DNA of 13,108 nucleotides. Source: Alphaproteobacteria bacterium. GTDB lineage: Bacteria > Pseudomonadota > Alphaproteobacteria > Rickettsiales > UBA6187. The position numbers and the translations under genes are program-made. Below are positions 7,758-13,108 of the stretch, piece after piece. Within the stretch, counting starts at the first letter, position 1. Each line of letters starts with the position of its first letter. The notes beneath the pieces are model-generated. The model ran no database searches and was not told where the DNA came from. It was given only the letters and a program-made list of their open reading frames with translations. Location: assembly GCA_024280585.1 (NCBI GenBank), contig JAJRPW010000169.1, positions 1 to 13,108 of the forward strand, given 5' to 3'.

Positions 7758-7859
7758 ATCTAGTAACAACCGGCCACTATATCCCGGATAGTTCACCAAG
7801 CATCTTAGAGTCTACCGGTAATTTTAGTGTGATTGCCCTGTAAACCTGATATATTTGTC

Positions 7860-7887
7860 TTGAAATATTATCATATCCCTATATAAA
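7860..7887 (+). promoter_or_regulatory. candidate promoter of the ferredoxin gene
   Basis: TTGAAA (7860-7865) and TATAAA (7882-7887) are separated by 16 bases, placing a transcript start roughly 25-30 bases before the ATG at 7921. The match is good, but the region is AT-rich, so chance is possible. Confidence 0.4.
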
Positions 7888-7920
7888 CCAAAAATCAGTA
7901 AATTATTCATGGAGCTTATT

Positions 7921-8256
7921 ATGCCAAAGATGGTGTTTGTCTTGACAGATGGGACAGAAAAAGAAGTGGAAGCACAAAATGGTTTGTCCGTTTTGGAAGT
8001 GGCGCATAAAAACGATATAGAAATTGAGGGAGCGTGTGAAGGGTCTTTGGCTTGTTCGACCTGTCATGTGATTGTGGATCCTGAATGTTTTGGCATATTA
8101 GATGAGGCCTCCGAAGATGAGGAAGACATGCTGGACCTTGCGTTTGGCCTTACTCAGACATCGCGTCTTGGTTGTCAGATCAAAATTTCTGATGCGTTGG
8201 ACGGGTTGAAAGTTAAACTTCCCGCGGCCACAAGAAATATGAGTGTTGATAAGTAG
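7921..8256 (+). CDS. adrenodoxin/ISC-type [2Fe-2S] ferredoxin
   Basis: A 111-residue plant-fold ferredoxin of the vertebrate-adrenodoxin/bacterial Fdx group, carrying one [2Fe-2S] cluster and serving as a one-electron donor in the cytoplasm, in Fe-S assembly or for a P450/oxygenase partner. The cluster ligands are visible as Cys39-x5-Cys45-x2-Cys48 in CEGSLACSTCH and Cys85 in RLGCQ; the acidic DEASEDEEDMLD segment (61-72) matches the partner-docking helix of adrenodoxins. The start at 7921 is chosen because GGAG sits 6 bases upstream and MPKMVFVLTDG fits the family; the in-frame ATG at 7909 overlaps that site. No isc or hsc genes are adjacent, so the partner is not indicated. The palindromic repeat at 8274-8312 follows the stop codon. 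Confidence 0.93.
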   Translation: MPKMVFVLTDGTEKEVEAQNGLSVLEVAHKNDIEIEGACEGSLACSTCHVIVDPECFGILDEASEDEEDMLDLAFGLTQTSRLGCQIKISDALDGLKVKLPAATRNMSVDK

Positions 8257-8273
8257 ATTTTTTTCAGTCAGTA

Positions 8274-8312
8274 TTAGGACTTACGCATGAAGTCGTCCTG
8301 CGTAAGTCCTAA
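8274..8312. repeat. palindromic intergenic repeat, copy 1
   Basis: Two perfect 14-base arms, TTAGGACTTACGCA (8274-8287) and its complement (8299-8312), flank an 11-base centre. The centre lets the left arm pair alternatively with AAGTC(G)TCC at 8290-8298, giving a smaller competing hairpin. No T-run follows on either strand, so it is not a typical intrinsic terminator. Bases 8276-8296 recur with a single mismatch, inverted, at 12353-12373. The arms resemble insertion-sequence terminal inverted repeats of the GGACTTACGCA type from memory; that link is unverified. It could be a MITE-like remnant or a REP-type element. Confidence 0.7.
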
Positions 8313-8345
8313 GTATGGTGATATAACCTATCAAATCGGCTGGCT

Positions 8346-9521
8346 ATGATAAAAGCTATCAAAAATATTTTCTTGATTTTGGTGATTTCCATTATTGCCT
8401 ATGCCGGTTTTTGGTATTATAAGGCCAGCAAAATTGAAAGTTTCCTCGAAAAAAACCTAAAAATTATTTCCAAACATATAATTGGTAATAATTCTGATAT
8501 ATATTTTGCCCAATCCAATGTAACCGGCTTTCCATTTAACTTTAATATGGAAATTAATAAACCAAAATTATTGATTAACGGCCGCAAACATTCCTTTGAG
8601 ATTTCTACGCAAGATTCTCTTATCATACATGCCGATTTTTCCGGCAATAATTTTAAATTTATTTTACCAAAAGAGTTTACAATTTTACCGGATAATTCCG
8701 CTTCCGTGTCGGAATTTAAATTAAAATATAATGTCAATCCGACACTTACCATGGATTTGGTAGAAAATAATAATCTGTTCAAAATTTTCAGTACAGAACC
8801 CTTCGATTTATACAGTAAAACCCTCGATATAAAAGAATTTACCTATAAGGATGGCGGGTTTGAGATATTTAATTTAAATAGCGAGAAACAAATATCTTCT
8901 GCGGAATCTGTGTGGTTTTCTATTCGCGCTAAAAATCATGAATTGGAAAGTGATCTTGTCGATTTAAATATAAATATCAAAAATGCAAATATAGATGATT
9001 TATATAGGCCGAATGCAATTACGCAAAGACTTGGCCTTGTTAATTTCACAGCGGATATTTCATTTTCCGGGTTTGAAGATGTTTACAGCGATAAAGACTC
9101 AAAAATTCAGGCCAGAACAGTGAATTTCTCCTCTGAATTTTTTGGGTTAAGTTTAAAAGGTGATATAGATTTTGTGGTGCAGGATCCGTTTCCATTTGGA
9201 CATATTCAGCTTGAAATAACCAAATATAAAAATATGGTGGATTATAAGACCGCATTTTTAAATGATTTTGTGCGGGATTCGATATTTCCCATTTTTTATT
9301 TAAACGAGTCAAAAATAGCGTCGTTAAAGGATTTTTTGTATAATGTCGCCAGCGAGAGAAGTAATAATGACGATAATCTCTTAATAACTTTAAGCCGCAA
9401 AGAAGGTGAGTCATTATTTATAGGCGACAAATCTATCTCTGAAATATTAGGATTATTTAGAAAAAACATGCATAATCAAAATCACATTAATGACGTGATA
9501 ATCCCACAAATAGAAGGATAA
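8346..9521 (+). CDS. DUF2125-family envelope protein
   Basis: A 391-residue protein with an N-terminal signal/anchor helix (about residues 5-27, flanked by Lys) and a long beta-rich, Asn/Lys/Phe-rich body with no catalytic motif. The segment NVTGFPFNFNMEINKPKL (58-75) matches the 'GFPF' beginning of the DUF2125 family, found mainly in alphaproteobacteria; its members are predicted periplasmic or inner-membrane-anchored proteins of unknown function. Base composition is even more AT-rich than the neighbours. No clear Shine-Dalgarno precedes the ATG at 8346; a palindromic repeat ends 33 bases upstream. The stop codon is one base from the ATG of the decarboxylase gene, and the ribosome site GAAGG of that gene lies in the last DUF2125 codons, indicating translational coupling. 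The family call is by motif and length. Confidence 0.75.
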   Translation: MIKAIKNIFLILVISIIAYAGFWYYKASKIESFLEKNLKIISKHIIGNNSDIYFAQSNVTGFPFNFNMEINKPKLLINGRKHSFEISTQDSLIIHADFSGNNFKFILPKEFTILPDNSASVSEFKLKYNVNPTLTMDLVENNNLFKIFSTEPFDLYSKTLDIKEFTYKDGGFEIFNLNSEKQISSAESVWFSIRAKNHELESDLVDLNINIKNANIDDLYRPNAITQRLGLVNFTADISFSGFEDVYSDKDSKIQARTVNFSSEFFGLSLKGDIDFVVQDPFPFGHIQLEITKYKNMVDYKTAFLNDFVRDSIFPIFYLNESKIASLKDFLYNVASERSNNDDNLLITLSRKEGESLFIGDKSISEILGLFRKNMHNQNHINDVIIPQIEG

Positions 9522-9522
9522 T

Positions 9523-11178
9523 ATGTTTAAAAGAAAAGTGGCTTTAGGTAAATTTTTGTTTGATTATCTGCATAAAGAAGGGATAAACGATGCTTTTGGC
9601 ATACCGGGAGATTTTGTATTGCCGGCTTTTCGTCATCTGGAAAAATCCAAGATAAACGTCATAACAATGACGCACGAGCCATCAGTTGGTTTTGCCGCAG
9701 ATGCCTATGCGCGCATAAATGGCTTAGGCATGGCTATAGTAACATACTGTGTTGGCGGGTTAAATATGCTGAACGCCGTTGCTTGTGCTTATGCTGAAAA
9801 AAGTCCTGTGATAGTAATATCCGGCGGCCCATCACCGCTTGACCGCCAAAAAGACCCTATGGTTCACCATAAAGTACGGGATTTTGATTCACAAAAACGT
9901 ATTTATGAAGAAGTCACCTGCGCCAGTACCATATTGCTTGATCCGGAAACTGCCGCCGCCGAAATTATGCGCGTGGTGGAGGAGGTCAAAAGACAAAAGC
10001 GTCCGGGATATATAGAAATTCCGTTTGATTTGGTTGATCATGAAATAATTTTGCCGAAAAATTCTGCCGCGCCCATATCGGAACAAATAAGCGATCCGGA
10101 AATTTTAGAAGCGTGTTTAAAACAGATTGCCAAGAAAATCAATAATGCCAAACAGCCGGTGATAGTTGCAGGTATTGAGCTACAACGTTATGGATTGACC
10201 GATTTAGCCTCAAAACTTGCCGGAGAGTATAACATCCCGATTGCAGCAACGCTTTTGGCTAAAAGTGTTATCAAAGAAACAAATCCATTGTATATAGGGG
10301 TATATAGTGGTGTTTTTTCAGAACCAAAATGTAAGGAATACATCGACTCCAGCGATTGTGTGATTTTGCTTGGTGCGTTTATTTCCGATGTGCTGCTTGG
10401 TTTTCATACTGATAAAATAGATCGCAAAAAAGCTATAATATTAAGCACTGACAAAATTCAGGTTGGTTTGCAATCCTATGAGGACATTGAATTTAAAGAT
10501 ATTTTGCAAGGGATGGTGGAGTCAAAAATCAAGCCGCGCAAAGATTTTAAAAATCCGAATCCAACAAAATTATATAACATTCTGGAGCAATCCGAGAAAA
10601 AATCTCCGCTTAATGTGGAGTCCTTATTTGAAATATTATCAACACATTTAATCGAAGGCAGCACAGTTGTTTGCGACACTGGTGACGCATTAATCGGTGC
10701 AATTGGCCTTAGAACGGATATGCGCAGTCATTTTTTATCCGATGCATATTATCTTTCGATGGGTTTTGCAGCGCCTGCATGTATCGGCGCAATGGTAGCA
10801 AATCCGGACAGCAAGACATTTGCAATTATCGGCGATGGCGCGTTTCAGATGACGGGAACCGAGCTGTCAACCGCGGCAAAATATAAGCTGGCACCGATAG
10901 TTATTATCATAAATAATGATGGTTACGGTACACAGCGCCATATAGTAGACGGTGATTTTAATAATATTCATATGTGGAATTATACAAAACTTTGCGAAAT
11001 GTTGAATTACGGCAAGGCGGTGAGGGCGCATACAAAAGGCGATTTTGATAAGGCACTGATTGAGGCCGTTGATTATGAGGAGCTATATCTGATTGAAGCG
11101 ATTGTGCCGAGAGATGATTGCAGCAAGTCCTTGCGCCGTATGGGTGAGGCGCTGCATAAGCTTAGGAACCCTGGTTAA
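9523..11178 (+). CDS. ThDP-dependent 2-oxo acid decarboxylase (PDC/IPDC/PPDC-like)
   Basis: A 551-residue thiamine-diphosphate enzyme with the three-domain layout of pyruvate, indolepyruvate and phenylpyruvate decarboxylases, expected to convert a 2-oxo acid to an aldehyde and CO2 in the cytoplasm. Visible: PGD with Asp30; the cofactor-activating Glu52 in THEPSVGFAADAYAR; the decarboxylase-type His115-His116 pair; a cofactor Mg site GDG (437-439) to NN (464-465). The HH pair argues against acetolactate synthase or benzoylformate decarboxylase. At the position where Zymomonas PDC and Enterobacter IPDC have a catalytic Glu (NNxGYxxE), this protein has Gln471 (NNDGYGTQ). The Azospirillum-type phenylpyruvate/indolepyruvate group is known to vary here, so that subgroup is the best guess. 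The substrate cannot be read from sequence. It is translationally coupled to the DUF2125 gene, with a GAAGG site 5 bases before the ATG. Confidence 0.88.
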   Translation: MFKRKVALGKFLFDYLHKEGINDAFGIPGDFVLPAFRHLEKSKINVITMTHEPSVGFAADAYARINGLGMAIVTYCVGGLNMLNAVACAYAEKSPVIVISGGPSPLDRQKDPMVHHKVRDFDSQKRIYEEVTCASTILLDPETAAAEIMRVVEEVKRQKRPGYIEIPFDLVDHEIILPKNSAAPISEQISDPEILEACLKQIAKKINNAKQPVIVAGIELQRYGLTDLASKLAGEYNIPIAATLLAKSVIKETNPLYIGVYSGVFSEPKCKEYIDSSDCVILLGAFISDVLLGFHTDKIDRKKAIILSTDKIQVGLQSYEDIEFKDILQGMVESKIKPRKDFKNPNPTKLYNILEQSEKKSPLNVESLFEILSTHLIEGSTVVCDTGDALIGAIGLRTDMRSHFLSDAYYLSMGFAAPACIGAMVANPDSKTFAIIGDGAFQMTGTELSTAAKYKLAPIVIIINNDGYGTQRHIVDGDFNNIHMWNYTKLCEMLNYGKAVRAHTKGDFDKALIEAVDYEELYLIEAIVPRDDCSKSLRRMGEALHKLRNPG

Positions 11179-11194
11179 CTACAGTGTTTTATAA

Positions 11195-11235
11195 ATTCAT
11201 TCTTGCGCCAGAATGGGTATTCACCTATTAAATAT
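11195..11235. repeat. REP-like short palindromes after the decarboxylase gene
   Basis: CATTCT (11198-11203) and AGAATG (11210-11215) form a 6-bp stem around TGCGCC, followed at once by a second small palindrome CCTAT/ATAGG (11224-11238). The first resembles the common proteobacterial dispersed palindromes built on CATTC-GCG-GAATG. No T-run follows, so terminator activity is doubtful. Confidence 0.3.
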
Positions 11236-11275
11236 AGGCTAAAATCCTCCTCACCTTGCATTCCTAGTACGATAA

Positions 11276-11295
11276 TAAAGCAGATACACTATAGA
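11276..11295 (+). repeat. 18-base repeat, copy upstream of corC
   Basis: TAAAGCAGATACACTATA (11276-11293) matches 10-27 at 17 of 18 bases; the latter lies before the CinA-like gene. The core ACACTATA also occurs before zapE. It may be a shared promoter or regulator element, or a small dispersed repeat. Confidence 0.4.
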
Positions 11296-11388
11296 CAAAA
11301 ATATAGAAAAATTTAGATTACGTTTGCCCTGAAGAAAAAACCCTATACACTTGCAACTATACGTAGATTGGGTTATACTGGTACTCAT

Positions 11389-12312
11389 ATGGAACATACT
11401 GACGACTTACAGCCAGAACCTCCCTCACCGGAGGAGGACGATCCCGATAGTAGCAGCTCTGATTTTACTGCAGCTCCGACAGGCTCTTTTATCAAAAAAT
11501 TAAAGGGGAAACTGGCTCGCTTGCTGCGCTTTAACAACAACTCTTTGGAAGAAGAAGTCGCTGATCTTATTGAAGAGCGTGACCCTGAAGGCAAGCAAAT
11601 CTCACCTGAAGAACGTAATATCCTCAATAAAGTCCTTTCACTGGGAGATAAAAACATAAGCAGTATTATGGTGCCAAGACCGGATATTATTGCTATTGAA
11701 GAATCTTCCGGCATGGATAAATTGAAAAAAATCATAGTCGACAAGGCGCATACAAGAATTCCGGTTTATAAGGAATCTCTCGATAATATCACTGGATTTG
11801 TACATATTAAAGATATTATCCCACTAATTGGCTCTAGCAAAAAAATTCCTATTGAAGAAGTAGTGCGTGAAATTTTATTTGCGCCACCATCAATGAAAAT
11901 CCTCGATTTATTAGTTAAAATGCGCGCAAAACGGGTTCATGTTGCTTTAGTACTGGATGAATATGGTGGCACTGACGGTTTAGTAACATTAGAAGATTTA
12001 ATGGAAGAAATTGTCGGTGAAATAGAAGATGAACATGATGATATACAAAAAAACAATATAGAAGAGATAAAAGAGGATGTATTTGAAGTTAATGCCAGAA
12101 CCACGATAGAAGAGCTGGAGAATGTTCTGGATATGCAAATAAAACATGATGACGATGATGATTATGACACGGTTGGCGGGCTGATTTTCTTTATGTTAGG
12201 GCGGGTGCCGGAAGTTGGAGAAGTTATTGAGCATGAGGCCGGGTTGGAATTGATTATACGTGATGCGGATCCAAGACGCATTAAAAATATTATTATTAAG
12301 CGAAGTACATGA
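11389..12312 (+). CDS. corC: CorC/YbeX-type CBS-domain protein
   Basis: A 307-residue soluble CBS-pair protein of the HlyC/CorC family, linked in enterobacteria to magnesium/cobalt efflux. A disordered acidic, Ser/Pro-rich N-terminus (1-32) is followed by a basic helix, a first CBS domain starting at MVPRPDI (94-100) and including RIPVY and GFVHIKD (136-142), a second CBS domain (about 164-215) ending in VLDEYGGTDGLVTLEDLMEEIVGEI, and a C-terminal CorC/HlyC transporter-associated domain (about 225-303). No DUF21 membrane domain is present, as expected for YbeX-type members. A poly-Asp run (254-258) is unusual. The ATG at 11389 is preferred to an in-frame TTG at 11368. corC next to lnt is a conserved order; the usual ybeY is not directly upstream here. 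A half-copy of the palindromic repeat lies between corC and lnt. Confidence 0.92.
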   Translation: MEHTDDLQPEPPSPEEDDPDSSSSDFTAAPTGSFIKKLKGKLARLLRFNNNSLEEEVADLIEERDPEGKQISPEERNILNKVLSLGDKNISSIMVPRPDIIAIEESSGMDKLKKIIVDKAHTRIPVYKESLDNITGFVHIKDIIPLIGSSKKIPIEEVVREILFAPPSMKILDLLVKMRAKRVHVALVLDEYGGTDGLVTLEDLMEEIVGEIEDEHDDIQKNNIEEIKEDVFEVNARTTIEELENVLDMQIKHDDDDDYDTVGGLIFFMLGRVPEVGEVIEHEAGLELIIRDADPRRIKNIIIKRST

Positions 12313-12352
12313 GTATTTTTAAGTTATTTTTAACGACAAAATAAACAAAAAA

Positions 12353-12373
12353 ACGACTTCATGCGTGAGTCCT
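12353..12373 (-). repeat. palindromic repeat, half-copy 2
   Basis: On the minus strand this reads the left arm and most of the centre of the element at 8274-8312, with 20 of 21 bases identical (one C for T in the arm). The distal arm is missing and is replaced by a run of seven T (minus strand) extending to 12347. It lies in the 84-base gap between corC and lnt, genes that are commonly tightly spaced, suggesting insertion and decay. Confidence 0.65.
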
Positions 12374-12396
12374 ATAAGAAAATCTAGATAAATTCT

Positions 12397-13108
12397 ATGA
12401 AAATTATAAATATAACGGCATCTTTTCTATATTATTTGTCGCAACGTCGCGATAGGAAATATGCTATTGCCTTTATTCTGGGGATTTTACTCACCTTGGC
12501 CTTTCCGCCGGTGTATTTCGTACCTTGCGCTATAATAGCCTTCACATTTTTCCTGTGGCAGATGGAAACATGTAAAACTTTTGATGATTCTTTCTGGCTG
12601 GGCTGGTGGTTTGGCTGGGGGTTTTTCACCAGCGGGTTATATTGGATATCTTTTGCGTTGCTCACTGATATCGATAAATTTAAATGGTTAATGCCGTTTG
12701 CTATATTTGGAATTTCGGCAGTGATGGCGATTTACACCGCTTTGGTATCATTAATAGTTTATGCACTTCCTGTTAAAGGATACAAAAAAATTGTAGCTTT
12801 TGCTATAACGTGGACGGTTTTTGAGATGGTACGCGGCCACTTATTCACCGGCTTTCCCTGGAATCTGGTTGGGTATATCTGGACATCCTCAAATGGGATG
12901 CTGCAATTCACCAGCCTGACGGGCATATGGGGCTTGAGTTTTATAACTGTCCTAGTGTTTTCAATGCCATCAATTCTGATAAAAATCAAGAAATCCGATA
13001 AAATAAAAAGCAGAAAACCAAAAATAGTGCTTATTTATTTTGCTATTTTAGGCGGTATATGGATTTGGGGCATAAATCGGATTGATAATGCATCTAATGA
13101 CAATATAC
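12397..13108 (+). CDS. lnt: apolipoprotein N-acyltransferase, N-terminal part (cut by window end)
   Basis: The frame from the ATG at 12397 stays open to the window end (237 codons). It is a polytopic inner-membrane protein with hydrophobic segments at about residues 22-38, 42-56, 68-84, 91-122, 129-140 and 180-196. Lnt signatures are visible: AFPPV at about 36-40, a GWWFGWGFFTSGLYWISFAL region near 69-88, and the hallmark R-G-x(5)-FPWN-x(2)-GY motif near residue 146-163. Lnt transfers the third acyl chain to the N-terminal Cys of lipoproteins at the periplasmic face of the inner membrane; the nitrilase-type catalytic domain (Glu-Lys-Cys) lies beyond the window. It follows corC by 84 bases. 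The predicted lipoprotein at 812-1159 would be a possible client. Confidence 0.92.
   Translation, partial: MKIINITASFLYYLSQRRDRKYAIAFILGILLTLAFPPVYFVPCAIIAFTFFLWQMETCKTFDDSFWLGWWFGWGFFTSGLYWISFALLTDIDKFKWLMPFAIFGISAVMAIYTALVSLIVYALPVKGYKKIVAFAITWTVFEMVRGHLFTGFPWNLVGYIWTSSNGMLQFTSLTGIWGLSFITVLVFSMPSILIKIKKSDKIKSRKPKIVLIYFAILGGIWIWGINRIDNASNDNI

Noticed and set aside
8257..8312. Hairpin plus T-run after the ferredoxin gene as an intrinsic terminator
   Set aside because: The T-run precedes the hairpin on the plus strand and no T-run follows it on either strand.
9046..9414. 122-codon minus-strand ORF opposite the DUF2125 gene
   Set aside because: Lies wholly inside a well-supported gene, with residue composition unlike a real protein.
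11385..11744. 119-codon Ser-rich minus-strand ORF opposite corC
   Set aside because: A shadow of the acidic, Ser-rich corC 5' end; no motif and no ribosome site recognised.
12432..12989. Two minus-strand ORFs (77 and 76 codons) near the window end
   Set aside because: Both are antisense to the clearly recognisable lnt reading frame.
1..13108. CRISPR, prophage, secretion or defence cluster
   Set aside because: No regularly spaced repeats, cas, phage structural, integrase or nuclease-defence genes are recognisable; the genes are mostly housekeeping.

Overview
The window looks like chromosomal DNA of an AT-rich (roughly 35-40% G+C by eye) Gram-negative alphaproteobacterium. Evidence seen: a free-standing CinA-N/molybdopterin-binding domain protein, a zinc-knuckle-less MetG of about 530 residues, an alphaproteobacterial-style delta-prime clamp loader subunit, a DUF2125 protein, a ZapE/AFG1 ATPase, an ISC-type [2Fe-2S] ferredoxin and a corC-lnt pair. 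A genus cannot be assigned from this sequence alone.

Layout. Positions 97-810 (+) encode a CinA N-terminal-domain protein. It converges, with one base between, on a small predicted lipoprotein gene (812-1159, -). Positions 1160-1471 have no convincing gene, but hold a well-spaced minus-strand promoter, a nested inverted repeat at the predicted transcript start and possible ORF remnants. From 6529 down to 1472 runs a five-gene minus-strand cluster: holB, a membrane-anchored TPR protein, metG, a TatD/YcfH-type nuclease and a two-helix membrane protein with a PAS-like domain. The holB/metG/tatD order is a familiar alphaproteobacterial housekeeping arrangement; the TPR and PAS genes look like lineage-specific members. 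Divergent from holB, on the plus strand, lie zapE, the ferredoxin gene, a DUF2125 protein gene coupled to a thiamine-diphosphate (PDC/IPDC-like) 2-oxo acid decarboxylase gene, then corC and the first part of lnt, which runs off the window end.

Functions fall into translation and replication (metG, holB, TatD-type nuclease), envelope (lipoprotein, corC, lnt, DUF2125, PAS and TPR membrane proteins), cell division or protein quality control (zapE) and redox/metabolism (ferredoxin, decarboxylase). No CRISPR array, complete insertion sequence, phage gene, tRNA or rRNA was recognised, and I see no obvious defence system or large novel multi-gene system.

The unexplained structure is mostly intergenic: a palindromic repeat after the ferredoxin gene with a half-copy in the corC-lnt gap; a short motif (core ACACTATA) upstream of three plus-strand genes; and a long, potentially structured 5' leader with a 25-codon ORF ahead of the lipoprotein gene. 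Among proteins, the most notable points are a Gln where classical pyruvate/indolepyruvate decarboxylases have a catalytic Glu, and the coupling of that enzyme to a DUF2125 envelope protein.
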